DNA of 53,207 nt, taken from the NCBI GenBank assembly GCA_020429045.1, contig JAGQLS010000009.1, positions 1 through 53,207 of the forward strand, in the 5' to 3' direction. Source of the stretch: Candidatus Woesebacteria bacterium. GTDB lineage: Bacteria > Patescibacteriota > Microgenomatia > UBA1406 > GWC2-37-13. The translations under genes and the position numbers were made by a program. Below are positions 35,782 to 44,101 of the stretch, one piece after another (position 1 is the first letter of the stretch; each line of letters starts with the position of its first letter). Below the pieces are notes generated by a model. The model was not told where the DNA came from and made no database searches. It worked only from the letters and a program-made list of their open reading frames with translations.

Positions 35782-36507
35782 ATGAAAAAAATCGCAATTG
35801 TAACAGGAGCTTCAAGAGGTATTGGTCGAGCAATAGCAATCCTTTTGTCCCAACATCAGTTCAACGTTATTGGCGTGTATGCTGAAAGTATTGAAAAGGC
35901 AAAAAAGATAGAAAAAGAACATAAAGGAATAATTATGTATCAAGCCGATATCGGAAAGGCTGATTCAATACCAAAGGTTATCCAATTTGTTATTGACAAA
36001 TTTCATCAAATTGATGTTGTTGTTAATAACGCGGGTATTAATTTATGGGGCAAAGTTGAAGCGTATCCTTTAGAAAATTGGAATCGTATGCTTAACGTCA
36101 ACGTGACAGCAAAATATCTTTTTGCCAAATGCGCCATACCTTTCCTGAAAAAATCAAATAACCCCAACATTATTAATATTTCTTCAAGAGCTGGGATGAA
36201 TGAATATGTTTTTTCTGACTTTACAACTTATTGTTCAAACAATGCAGCTATTACTAATTTCAGTCTCGCTCTTGCTAAAGAACTCAAGCCTGACGGTATT
36301 CGAGTTAACGTAGTGATTCCAACCGTTACGAATACGGATAGATTCAGAAGGACTTTTACTAAAACCGAGCAAGAAGAAGTTATCAATGCTGGGAAATTGG
36401 GCACCCCAGAAGAAGTCGCTCAAACTGTACTTGGAATCATTCAAGACAAGAAAAAAACTGGGGAAATAATTATTGATAAAAGAGTCTTTATTGAGACTTT
36501 GGCTTAG
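35782..36507 (+). CDS. SDR-family protein with altered catalytic motif
   Basis: 241 residues with a classical short-chain dehydrogenase fold: TGASRGIG (8-15) for NAD(P), NNAG (82-85) and ISS before the active site. The YxxxK motif reads Y150-CSN-N154, so the catalytic lysine is replaced by asparagine. Activity as an ordinary dehydrogenase is therefore doubtful, although the nucleotide site is intact. Codon use is visibly more AT-rich than in aspS or dacA next door, consistent with later acquisition. Its 3' end overlaps the convergent 36488-37567 gene by 20 bp. Confidence 0.88.
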   Translation: MKKIAIVTGASRGIGRAIAILLSQHQFNVIGVYAESIEKAKKIEKEHKGIIMYQADIGKADSIPKVIQFVIDKFHQIDVVVNNAGINLWGKVEAYPLENWNRMLNVNVTAKYLFAKCAIPFLKKSNNPNIINISSRAGMNEYVFSDFTTYCSNNAAITNFSLALAKELKPDGIRVNVVIPTVTNTDRFRRTFTKTEQEEVINAGKLGTPEEVAQTVLGIIQDKKKTGEIIIDKRVFIETLA

Positions 36508-37567
36508 CGACAAAATTTTCACTCACTGCAGGTACGTAGGCCACAAATTTATCTTCCCCTAAAAATACATACACCGGCTGAATGTACTCTTGGTAATCAT
36601 CGGGTTCGTAATATCCCAAAAATATTTTTTGAATGCGAATTTCCTTATTGGGATTGAAATTTGAGACAACGAGTCCTTTCCCTTTGGAAAGATCTTCCCA
36701 GGCTTGATCTGGCGTACGAAGTGGATACACACCCACCTTTTCTGGAGAATAATCATAATAGGCAACCTGCGCGCGGATCGGGATGAGCGTAGAACGGTTG
36801 ATCGCGTAAAGCACATAATGCGGACTATTGAAATAGCTTGAGGTGACAAATGGATATGCTCCAAGATCGGGGCGGAAAAAATCTACCTCAACCATGTTTG
36901 CCCCTTCGTTGGTATCCACGGGCTCGATTTGATTTTGTTCAACATTGTAAAAAAAATACGAAACACTACGCGTACCCTGGGCAAGGTCACTTGGATAGCG
37001 CAAAACTCTGAGCAAGTCTTGTGCTTCTCGCTCGATGTAATCCTGACGAGGTAAAAAGGAAGTATCGAATAACCCTTCGGCAACGTCGATCTTCCGGTTA
37101 AACGCAAAATTATAGGTGGTGATATCTATCGCCAGTTTCCGCACGCCGTCGTCAAACGTGGCGATTTCCCCATCAAGAACGTGAGGAAATTGCTCGGTGT
37201 CGATGTCAAATTGGGAAGCCATATTGTAAATGGTTGACAAAAAGCCGAACGTAGGAGTTTCTTTGGGAACAAAATAGACCGTCGCTGCGCTGGTTGCAGT
37301 TTCAAAGTTTGTCGTGCCGTCGAGCGTGTCAAGAATATACGTATACTCATCTGAAGGTTTTCCGTCGGGAATCTGAGGTGCAGTAATTGACCCGAACGTC
37401 GGATCTGTTTTTATCTGTTCTTTTGTGTTAACAGGAACCTGTTTCCCAGAATTGGCGTACAGCACCAACAACCGGAATGAAAAATAAAAAATGAGGACAA
37501 CAAGAAGAAAGATAACAACCAATGGAGCAAATTTTTGAATCGTTTCTTTGAGTTGGGTCAGGGTCAT
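36488..37567 (-). CDS. Single-pass membrane protein with large exported domain
   Basis: 359 residues; membrane helix about 15-35 (LVVIFLLVVLIFYFSFRLLVLY), the rest outside. The exported part is mixed alpha/beta with many aromatic residues and no recognised catalytic motif. TATCAT (37574-37579) ends 6 nt before the ATG, so it begins its own transcript, divergent from kup. Similar proteins of unknown function are expected in Microgenomates; not assigned. Confidence 0.78.
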   Translation of the reverse strand: MTLTQLKETIQKFAPLVVIFLLVVLIFYFSFRLLVLYANSGKQVPVNTKEQIKTDPTFGSITAPQIPDGKPSDEYTYILDTLDGTTNFETATSAATVYFVPKETPTFGFLSTIYNMASQFDIDTEQFPHVLDGEIATFDDGVRKLAIDITTYNFAFNRKIDVAEGLFDTSFLPRQDYIEREAQDLLRVLRYPSDLAQGTRSVSYFFYNVEQNQIEPVDTNEGANMVEVDFFRPDLGAYPFVTSSYFNSPHYVLYAINRSTLIPIRAQVAYYDYSPEKVGVYPLRTPDQAWEDLSKGKGLVVSNFNPNKEIRIQKIFLGYYEPDDYQEYIQPVYVFLGEDKFVAYVPAVSENFVAKPKSQ

Positions 37568-37769
37568 ATGTTAATGATAGCAAATTCTTCAATTGAAATA
37601 ATAATATGTCGTAAACTACATATAAAAATGTTTTTTTATGCATGCGCCCGTTGATACGGTGTTTTAATGTACGTATCAAAACTGTATTGACAAATACTTA
37701 TCAGAGGAGTAAAGTTTGAACCATTCTTTTCTTTTTTTAATAGTTTATAAATTATATATAGTATTTTTT

Positions 37770-39686
37770 ATGAGAAACTTGCTTACTCTGTCTCTTGGGG
37801 CCCTTGGGGTGGTCTACGGAGATATCGGCACTTCACCCCTTTACGCTATTAACGAAATTTTCTTCGGTAAAGCCGCAGACGCGATCACCAAAGCAGACGT
37901 ACTAGGCGTCATCAGTATCGTGTTTTGGGCTTTGACGCTTACTGTTTCGCTCAAATACATAACGATTGTATTGCGCGCAGACAGTGAGGGTGAAGGTGGT
38001 GTTTTTGCTTTATTGAGCCTTATTCATAAAACAAAAATCAAGAATAAATTTACGCATGTGTTAGAAATCTTGCTTATTATCGCAGCAGGGCTTTTGCTCG
38101 GCGACGGGATCATCACTCCTGCTATAAGCGTGATCTCTTCTGTCGAGGGGCTCAAAGTTGCAACCACCTCTCTTGCTCCATACATTATCCCGATTACGAT
38201 TGTTATTTTAACTGGACTTTTTTTCATCCAACAATTCGGGACCCACAAAATTGGTTCATTATTTGGGCCGGTCATCATGGTATGGTTTATTTCTATCGGC
38301 CTTATTGGACTTCGTTATGTTATTGCGTACCCTGCTATTTTTCAGGCCATAAATCCGATATACGCTGTGCAATTCGTTGCTTCTCATAGCATCAACACGC
38401 TCTTTATCGTCCTCGGCTCTGTCATGTTGGTTATGACCGGAGGAGAAGCTATGTACGCCGATATGGGTCATTTTGGGAAAAAACCCATCCGCTTGAGCTG
38501 GTTCTCACTAACCTACCCCATGTTGCTTCTTAATTATTTTGGACAAGGTGCGTATATTTTGAGCGGCCATCCTGTGCTTGCAGATAATATTTTTTACAGC
38601 ATGGTGCCAAAACCCTTTTTGTACCCCATGGTATTTTTGGCAACGTGTGCCACAATTATTGCTTCCCAAGCGCTTATCTCCGGTGCATTTTCGCTCATTG
38701 CTTCAGCAACAACGCTGGGACTACTACCCTACACCAAAGTAATCCATACTCATGAAAAGCATCACGGACAGATTTACATCCCTATTGTGAACTGGATGCT
38801 TTATGTTGGGTGTGTTATTTTGGTACTCATTTTCCAATCAAGTAGCAATCTCGCCTCGGCCTACGGACTGGCAGTTGCAGGCGTGATGCTCATCACAACC
38901 TTGAGCATGATCGCAATTTCGCGCTATCTGTGGAAATGGAGCTGGGTCAAATCGCTTGTGCTTTTCATACCGTTTGCCCTTATTGATTTGACGTTCCTCA
39001 GTGCAAACTCGCTCAAATTCCTAGAAGGAGGATATATACCACTTGGCATCGGCGTTTTCGTTTTGGTGACGATCCAAGCTTGGCAATGGGGGAGAAATTA
39101 TGTACGCAACGAATATGATGGCTACAAGCGAGGTACGATCGCCAAGCTTATCGACATGAAAAAGAACAAAACGTTGCCAGAAATTGAAAAAGCATATATT
39201 TTCCTCAGCCCAAATCCAATCGTAAAAAAAGGAGATAAAATGCCAACGATTATGCAGGTTTTCATCGATCGGTACGGAGCACTTCCACGGCACATTATTT
39301 TCTTGACGGTTAAAATATGCAAGCACCCCTACGTCGACGATGCCAAACGCTATGAAATCACAAACTTTGGAAAAGTGGGATTGCAATACGACACGTTTGC
39401 TTCTGTAGTGGTCAATTTCGGATTTATGGAAGACCCAAACGTGGAAAAGGTTCTTGAGAAACTCGCCAAGCACAAAGCAATTCAAATCGATCCTGACAAA
39501 CACAAGTGGCTTATCGAAGCTATGCACGAACGTATCTACCACAACGACGTGCAAGGATTTTATCCAAAGTTGAAGGCGCTCATATTTGAAACGCTGACAG
39601 ATTTCGCAGATACCGCCGACTACTATTTCAAACTCGGCGACAATCAACCCCTTGCTATTGAGGCAATACCAGTACGATTAAAGTAG
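37770..39686 (+). CDS. kup: Kup-type potassium transporter
   Basis: 638 residues from the ATG at 37770, where the family begins with SLGALGVVYGDIGTSPLYAI; TATAGT (37757-37762) ends 7 nt upstream, so the longer frame from 37716 is not used. Twelve membrane helices occupy about 1-440, including GGEAMYADMGHFG and SGAFSLIASATTLG, followed by a 200-residue cytoplasmic domain. Kup is a K+/H+ symporter. A good terminator follows. Confidence 0.96.
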   Translation: MRNLLTLSLGALGVVYGDIGTSPLYAINEIFFGKAADAITKADVLGVISIVFWALTLTVSLKYITIVLRADSEGEGGVFALLSLIHKTKIKNKFTHVLEILLIIAAGLLLGDGIITPAISVISSVEGLKVATTSLAPYIIPITIVILTGLFFIQQFGTHKIGSLFGPVIMVWFISIGLIGLRYVIAYPAIFQAINPIYAVQFVASHSINTLFIVLGSVMLVMTGGEAMYADMGHFGKKPIRLSWFSLTYPMLLLNYFGQGAYILSGHPVLADNIFYSMVPKPFLYPMVFLATCATIIASQALISGAFSLIASATTLGLLPYTKVIHTHEKHHGQIYIPIVNWMLYVGCVILVLIFQSSSNLASAYGLAVAGVMLITTLSMIAISRYLWKWSWVKSLVLFIPFALIDLTFLSANSLKFLEGGYIPLGIGVFVLVTIQAWQWGRNYVRNEYDGYKRGTIAKLIDMKKNKTLPEIEKAYIFLSPNPIVKKGDKMPTIMQVFIDRYGALPRHIIFLTVKICKHPYVDDAKRYEITNFGKVGLQYDTFASVVVNFGFMEDPNVEKVLEKLAKHKAIQIDPDKHKWLIEAMHERIYHNDVQGFYPKLKALIFETLTDFADTADYYFKLGDNQPLAIEAIPVRLK

Positions 39687-39698
39687 CCTGTAAAAAAC

Positions 39699-39741
39699 AA
39701 AAGGACTCGTAAGATACATACTTTCAGCGAGTCCTTTTTTT
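39699..39741 (+). terminator. Intrinsic terminator of kup
   Basis: AAAAGGACTCG (39699-39709) and CGAGTCCTTTT (39728-39738) form an 11-bp stem with an 18-nt loop, followed by a T-run to 39741. Confidence 0.9.
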
Positions 39742-39758
39742 GTATTATACTTAATAAT

Positions 39759-40025
39759 ATGGACAAAGAACATTTTTCAACCGATGAAGCAAAACAAATC
39801 GGTGAACAACTAGGGATTGATTGGAGCAGATTTGATGTTGAGCAGTTTCAAATGGGGATGAATGTCGAGCTTGAACATGGTCTCCATAATCCATCAACAA
39901 ATGTAACCAATGACGATGCTCTGACAACAGGAAAGATAGCACTTGCTCATCTCAATGAATTTCCGGATTATTACACTAGATTGAAAAAGATGGAGCAAGA
40001 AGCCGAAGTCGAATTGGCTTCTTAA
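39759..40025 (+). CDS. DUF5661 family protein
   Basis: 88 residues with the typical block order: FSTDEAKQIGEQLGIDW, FDVEQFQMGMNVELEHG, TTGKIALAHLNEFPDYYTRLKKME. Small soluble protein common in CPR and in archaea; function unknown. TATACT (39746-39751) ends 7 nt before the ATG and lies directly behind the kup terminator, so it has its own promoter. Confidence 0.85.
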   Translation: MDKEHFSTDEAKQIGEQLGIDWSRFDVEQFQMGMNVELEHGLHNPSTNVTNDDALTTGKIALAHLNEFPDYYTRLKKMEQEAEVELAS

Positions 40026-40052
40026 AGAATACTTACACTATGACGGTTGCAT

Positions 40053-41237
40053 TTAAAGAAATGTAATAGCTGTTCCTTGTTTATCACCCCGTCCGGTCCT
40101 ACCTATTCGGTGAATATATACTTCATAGGATTCAGGAGGGTCATAGTTTATAACATGACTTACGTTATCAATATCAAGCCCGCGTGAAGCAACATCTGTT
40201 GCAAGAAGTATGCTTATATCATTTCTTTTAAATCTATTTAACGTTCTCTGTCTTTGTGATTGTCTTTTGTTTCCATGAATAACATCAGCGTGAAAACCTC
40301 TCTTTACCAGTTCTTCTGTTAATCGCTGAACGCCAAATTTGGTTCGTCCAAAAATAAGTACTTTTTCAAATTCTTTTTTAATGAGCAAATCATGAAGACG
40401 ATCAATTTTTCTGCTTTTATCAACAATTTTTATAACGTCTTGGGTAATATTTTCAAGAGAATCCTGTTTTTTTACGGAAATCATGATTGGATTTCGTACG
40501 AAATGGGAAAGAACATCTTTTACTTTACCGTTTATGGTTGCTGAGAAAAAGAGAGATTGTCGTTCATGGGCAAGATACGAAATGATAAATTTGATATCTG
40601 TAATAAATCCAAAATCTACCATCTGGTCAACTTCGTCCAAAACAATACTATTAAATGTAGAAAGTTGCAAACTTCGCTGTTGAATCAAATCTTTCAATCT
40701 ACCTGGGGTACCAATAACGATATTAGGGTTTCTTCGTAATTCGCTTTTTTGTTGATAACTATTCACTCCTCCTATGCACGTTGCGGTTTGTATATTCATG
40801 CCACGAGCAAAAGAAAAACATTCATTGCGTATTTGAACGGCCAGTTCACGCGTTGGCGTTATGATAAGTATTTTTTTATGTCGATTCTTGGTAATTTCAT
40901 TAAGAAGTGGGATGACAAAGGCTGCGGTTTTGCCGGTACCTGTGTTTGCGATACCTATCACGTCTTTCCCCTCAAGAATAAGCGGAATGGCTTGATCCTG
41001 GATAGGAGTAGGTTGTGTATACCCTTTTGATGCAATATTGCGCTTGAGAGCTTCGCTTATCTTAAAATCAGCGAATGAATGAACGACCTCATACGGTTTG
41101 CTTCTTGGTTGAGTGGTATTGTTCTGTTGAATAAAACTTGTTGGATCAAATGATTTAACTCTTTTGGCTCCTTTCACTCCTCGAGAAAAATTTCTCTTTG
41201 GACGGTGATTAAAGCGATTAGAGCGATATTGGGACAT
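40053..41237 (-). CDS. DEAD-box RNA helicase (RhlE-like, DEVD variant)
   Basis: 394 residues: a short basic N-terminus, RecA domain 1 with ANTGTGKT (motif I), PTRELA, TPGRL, DEVD (motif II in place of DEAD) and SAT, then RecA domain 2 with ATDVASRGLD and HRIGRTGR. It unwinds short RNA duplexes with ATP. There is no long C-terminal extension. The Val in motif II is conservative and probably active. The gene is more AT-rich than the housekeeping genes and borders the accessory island. Confidence 0.93.
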   Translation of the reverse strand: MSQYRSNRFNHRPKRNFSRGVKGAKRVKSFDPTSFIQQNNTTQPRSKPYEVVHSFADFKISEALKRNIASKGYTQPTPIQDQAIPLILEGKDVIGIANTGTGKTAAFVIPLLNEITKNRHKKILIITPTRELAVQIRNECFSFARGMNIQTATCIGGVNSYQQKSELRRNPNIVIGTPGRLKDLIQQRSLQLSTFNSIVLDEVDQMVDFGFITDIKFIISYLAHERQSLFFSATINGKVKDVLSHFVRNPIMISVKKQDSLENITQDVIKIVDKSRKIDRLHDLLIKKEFEKVLIFGRTKFGVQRLTEELVKRGFHADVIHGNKRQSQRQRTLNRFKRNDISILLATDVASRGLDIDNVSHVINYDPPESYEVYIHRIGRTGRGDKQGTAITFL

Positions 41238-41466
41238 ATGAATAAGAATAAATTAAAAATATAATGGGAGCTTTAATAATGAAGATGGTGAAGGACTAAA
41301 AAACTTATTCTTACCCAAAAACAGTATCTAAACTCTGGTTTAAGATTAAAGTATACCATGTTTTTTGAAACAAATGAAAGGAAATGTTTCTTGATTGATC
41401 ATACTTCCATTGCTCTTGAAGGTTAGCCTTCTTTAAGTTTTACAAATAAAAAACGCACATAATTCT

Positions 41467-41619
41467 TCAGTAGGTTCTTTCCTGAAAAACTGCATTGGTT
41501 TCCTTGTTTATAGATAATGCAAAACAATCATAGCAACCATTAATCCATTCGCGGCGATAACATACTTCTGTTTTTTTAGAAGCAACAATGTCTTTTTTAC
41601 AAAAGGGGCAAGTATACAT
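41467..41619 (-). CDS. Tiny zinc-ribbon-like protein, 50 residues
   Basis: ATG at 41619, TGA at 41467. The protein has two CxxC pairs: CPFC (4-7) and CYDC (29-32), separated by a basic segment with CYRREW. This is the minimal layout of a four-cysteine zinc site. There is no membrane segment. The arrangement of two CxxC knuckles supports a real gene, but no family was recognised and the role is unknown. Confidence 0.6.
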   Translation of the reverse strand: MYTCPFCKKDIVASKKTEVCYRREWINGCYDCFALSINKETNAVFQERTY

Positions 41620-41760
41620 ATGTTGTAGTTTTTGTGCTTTCTTTTTTATAATGCTAATAATATCTTAAATGAAGGAATTGATGGTTCTCTTGAGTTCAAG
41701 ATTGTGTTGAATAAGTTACAGTATACTCTCTTCTCATAAAAAAAGAGAGGTAATTGGATT

Positions 41761-41874
41761 TTATAGATAACACTTACCACTTGTATATTTTTTGAAATGA
41801 TTTTTCAAATTGGTGGTAGAACCAATATAATACCTGCTTGTCTCGCTGTAGATTAAAATGTACGTATAATACAT
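41761..41874 (-). pseudogene. Truncated GIY-YIG endonuclease fragment
   Basis: A 37-codon frame beginning MYYTYILIYSETSRYYIGSTTNLKNHF has the GIY-YIG N-terminus (YTYIL, then YYIGSTTNLK) but stops after KKYTSGKCYL, where an intact relative (43601-43849) continues for about 45 more residues. The catalytic Arg/Glu region is mostly missing, so this is a remnant. A 33-bp upstream segment (41929-41961) resembles one upstream of the intact gene. Confidence 0.75.
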
Positions 41875-41928
41875 AAAGTTTACTAGCCGTTGCTTTAGTA
41901 AAGGCTAGTCCAGATTGGTGAAGGATGG

Positions 41929-41961
41929 TCGAACTTTGGACTGTGATGGAGTTGTTGGATA
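41929..41961. repeat. GIY-YIG-associated upstream segment, copy 1
   Basis: TCGAACTTTGGACTGTGATG and the following 13 bp match 43984-44016 at 26 of 33 positions. Both lie upstream, on the minus strand, of a GIY-YIG gene. Confidence 0.55.
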
Positions 41962-42045
41962 TCGACAGACATATTATGAGCAGAATTATATTCATGTTTG
42001 GTAATATTTAGTTAAGAGAAATAGAAAAATATTTATAAACAAGGA

Positions 42046-42060
42046 ATTCGCAATTTATTT
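42046..42060 (+). repeat. Left 15-bp inverted repeat flanking the PNPOx-like gene
   Basis: ATTCGCAATTTATTT abuts the ATG at 42061 and is the exact reverse complement of 42511-42525. A TATAAA at 42034-42039 would place the transcription start at about its first base. Confidence 0.85.
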
Positions 42061-42516
42061 ATGAAACAAGAAGAACTGAACAAAAAAGCTGTCGAAATCC
42101 TCAAGTCGAATATCTACCTGACTTTGGCAACAACCGATGGTAAATTACCTTGGGCGGCGCCACTTTTCTACTGTATGGATGAGGATTTCAACTTCTACTT
42201 CATTTCCCAAATGGATTCTGTTCACACAGTCCACGCTCTAAAACAACCCAAGGTAGCCTTTGCAGTTTTTGATTCTCACCAACCTGAAGGAGAAGGCAAC
42301 GGGGTGCAGGGTTCTGGCACAGTTTCTCTGCTTGAAGGCGACGAAGTTGTTGAAGGTTTGAAGTATTATTCGACTACTTTTATTGATCTCAAACCTGAAT
42401 CGTTAGTTGAGCCTGCCCCTTACAGACTATTCAAACTTTCAACCGACAGCTTTTTTGTTCTTGATCCCGAAGCAGAAACAGATAAGAGAGTTGAAGTGTT
42501 TATCAAGAAGAAATAA
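42061..42516 (+). CDS. Pyridoxamine 5'-phosphate oxidase-like split-barrel protein
   Basis: 151 residues. Flavin/F420-type split beta-barrel: YLTLATTDGKLPWAAPLFYCMDEDFNFYFIS, then VAFAVFDSHQPEGEGNGVQGSGTVSLLE and a helical end. Homologues bind FMN, F420 or haem and act as small oxidoreductases; the cofactor cannot be told here. The gene is bounded by perfect 15-bp inverted repeats, the left touching the start codon and the right overlapping the stop. It is less AT-rich than its surroundings. An AAGGA lies 15 nt upstream, too far for an efficient ribosome site. Confidence 0.88.
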   Translation: MKQEELNKKAVEILKSNIYLTLATTDGKLPWAAPLFYCMDEDFNFYFISQMDSVHTVHALKQPKVAFAVFDSHQPEGEGNGVQGSGTVSLLEGDEVVEGLKYYSTTFIDLKPESLVEPAPYRLFKLSTDSFFVLDPEAETDKRVEVFIKKK

Positions 42517-42525
42517 ATTGCGAAT
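42511..42525 (+). repeat. Right 15-bp inverted repeat flanking the PNPOx-like gene
   Basis: AAATAAATTGCGAAT is the exact reverse complement of 42046-42060 and overlaps the stop codon of the gene. Confidence 0.85.
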
Positions 42526-42654
42526 ACTATTAGAAAATATTTTTCTACTCTGCGCTCCCGATGGTCGCTTGCCCCGTTGCACTCTCGCTCCTTCGTCGCT
42601 CGGGTCTCTTAACACAGTATATACGGTTCGCTCGTTGCACTTCTCTCTCCCATA

Positions 42655-42698
42655 TTCCGCTACAACTACTAAGATGATAAAATATGGATGTAGCGGAA
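42655..42698. promoter_or_regulatory. Inverted repeat upstream of the HTH antitoxin gene
   Basis: TTCCGCTACA (42655-42664) and TGTAGCGGAA (42689-42698) are perfect 10-bp arms around a 24-bp centre, 22 bp before the ATG at 42720. A weaker outer repeat (TTAACACAGTATA near 42610; TATACTG and TGTTAAG near 42706-42726) surrounds it. An autoregulatory operator of the toxin-antitoxin pair is likely; a mobile-element end is an alternative. Confidence 0.55.
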
Positions 42699-42719
42699 CA
42701 TCGCATATACTGAAACGTT

Positions 42720-42980
42720 ATGTTAAGTACAAAAGCGTATACTCCAGAACAGGTAGCCGAGATGTTACAACTATCTAAGAATACTATATATGACCTCATC
42801 AGCCGAGGTGAAATCATAGCCAAAAAAATTGGAAAAGTTTACAGAATACCTCGAAAATCAATATCGTTTATCTTTACTGGTTTAGATAGTGATTTGAATC
42901 AGGCCGAGCAGATTGATCAGAAAAATCTCAAAAAAATAACAAATGCCTTGAAGGAATCAAGAAAGGAGATGTATACATGA
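42720..42980 (+). CDS. Excisionase-type HTH protein, probable antitoxin
   Basis: 86 residues. Residues 1-52 are a MerR-like HTH_17/Xis domain (YTPEQVAEMLQLSKNTIYDLISRGEIIAKKIGKVYRIPR). The C-terminus is helical and polar. Its stop overlaps the ATG of a broken PIN-domain gene (ATGA), the usual arrangement for this kind of antitoxin-toxin pair. TATACT (42706-42711) ends 8 nt before the ATG. Confidence 0.82.
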   Translation: MLSTKAYTPEQVAEMLQLSKNTIYDLISRGEIIAKKIGKVYRIPRKSISFIFTGLDSDLNQAEQIDQKNLKKITNALKESRKEMYT

Positions 42981-43398
42981 ACATTCGTGTCTTTATAGAC
43001 ACGGATGTTATTATTTCTGCTTCACTTTCAACATCTGGCGCTGCATATCAACTTCTTAATAACGTGCATATTCAAAAGTTTGTATCAAACTTTTCAATTG
43101 ATGACGCGCAAAGCACTTCAAAAAATTGAACATTCGATTTCTGAATGTGCAGATCCAACTTGAAATGTGTACAAAGATAGATCTCAATGAAAATCTTTCA
43201 ACTATCGAAATAGAGTACGCAAAATATGTAAACGACCCTACAGATGCACATATTGTAGCAGGTGCTGTAAACTCAAAATCACGATTTTTAACCACTTATA
43301 ATTTGAAAGACTTCAAAATTGAATTAATCAAGCGAGAATTTGATATTATTGTGTTGTCTCCGGGAACATTGCTACAATATCTAAGGAGTAAAAAATAA
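42977..43398 (+). pseudogene. Frameshifted PIN-domain toxin
   Basis: The PIN toxin is split over three frames. Frame one starts at 42977 (MNIRVFIDTDVIISASLSTS) with the first acidic residues and ends SIDDAQSTSKN. Frame two gives RKALQKIEHSIS (from 43107). Frame three, from about 43170 to 43398, gives the C-terminal PIN part with EYAKYVNDPTDAHIVAGAV and FLTTYNLKDF. The join suggests a small deletion plus frameshifts. The PIN fold cleaves RNA with an acidic metal site; here it cannot be made intact. Sequencing error could explain one shift but hardly both. Confidence 0.8.
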
Positions 43399-43600
43399 AG
43401 CCTTGGGGGGAGAATTTCCAGTTGTACTCTTCATAAGCTGAGTCCTCTGTCTGTAATTATTCACCTTGAACTCGTAAACATAGAGTTTGACGAATTTGGT
43501 AGGTTCTTTCTATCTGCCCCGAACAAAAAATACCTCACCGTGACAAGTCGATTTCTTCAGTCCAGGGGAGGTTCCCTGGCATGCGGAACTAATCTATAAA

Positions 43601-43849
43601 CTATTCTTTCAACATTGTCATTAAAGTAGTTCTTCCCTTATTTGTTTTTAAATATTCTTCTCTTCGTTTGGCATCTTTCATATTTCGATATGCTTCATAG
43701 TGAATAAGTTCTAGTGGTAAATATGGCTTTGTAGATTTTGAAAATCCATTATTATGCTGTTTGATTCTCTGTTTAAGATTGGTTGAATATCCAATATAAA
43801 TATAGTCTTTAAACTTATTATGGAGAATATATACGTAATAGAATTTCAA
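43601..43849 (-). CDS. GIY-YIG endonuclease domain protein
   Basis: 82 residues, the full size of the small stand-alone family. Motifs: YYVYIL, YIYIGYSTNLKQRIKQH with the catalytic Arg, and LIHYEAYRNMKDAKRREEYLKTNKGR with the metal-binding Glu. Such proteins are widespread in CPR genomes and of uncertain role (repair or selfish spread). It is AT-rich and sits alone among noncoding, repeat-bearing DNA. Confidence 0.9.
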   Translation of the reverse strand: MKFYYVYILHNKFKDYIYIGYSTNLKQRIKQHNNGFSKSTKPYLPLELIHYEAYRNMKDAKRREEYLKTNKGRTTLMTMLKE

Positions 43850-43897
43850 ATATCATGAGTAGCCAGATACCAGACGGTACCTGACTGCGGCACACAT

Positions 43898-43974
43898 GCT
43901 TTTTTTGCTCCTGGCGGAGCAAAGGCTTGTTCTTGGCGGAGCAAGGCATCGCATGGTGCCTTGTCCACACGCTG
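43898..43974. repeat. Tandem hairpins upstream of the GIY-YIG gene
   Basis: TTTGCTCC-TGGC-GGAGCAAA is an 8-bp stem with a 4-nt loop. After a second TGGCGGAGCAA direct repeat, CAAGGCA and TGCCTTG form another stem. No U-tract follows on either strand. GC content is higher than in the surrounding island. Confidence 0.6.
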
Positions 43975-43983
43975 GGATAATTT

Positions 43984-44016
43984 TCGAACTATGGATTGGG
44001 ATGAAGTGGTGGAATA
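43984..44016. repeat. GIY-YIG-associated upstream segment, copy 2
   Basis: TCGAACTATGGATTGGGATG and the following 13 bp match 41929-41961 at 26 of 33 positions. It lies about 135 bp upstream of the intact GIY-YIG gene on the minus strand. Confidence 0.55.
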
Positions 44017-44101
44017 CCCACAGGGGTTTTATGAGAAGTGTAATGGGATTATTGAACTAAACCGACGAAATACTTTATAAAACAAAGCAATACTATTATT
44101 G

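Noticed and set aside
41774-41995. A 73-codon minus-strand frame with a hydrophobic start
   Set aside because: The overlapping frame at 41761-41874 gives a clear GIY-YIG N-terminus, so the longer frame is chance.
43436-43599. A plus-strand frame of about 55 codons without a good start
   Set aside because: No start codon with a promoter, no motif, and low-complexity-like content; I see no supportable gene between the PIN remnant and the GIY-YIG gene.
43898-43930. Strong hairpin TTTGCTCC/GGAGCAAA as a terminator
   Set aside because: No T-run follows the stem on either strand and no gene ends nearby in a suitable direction.
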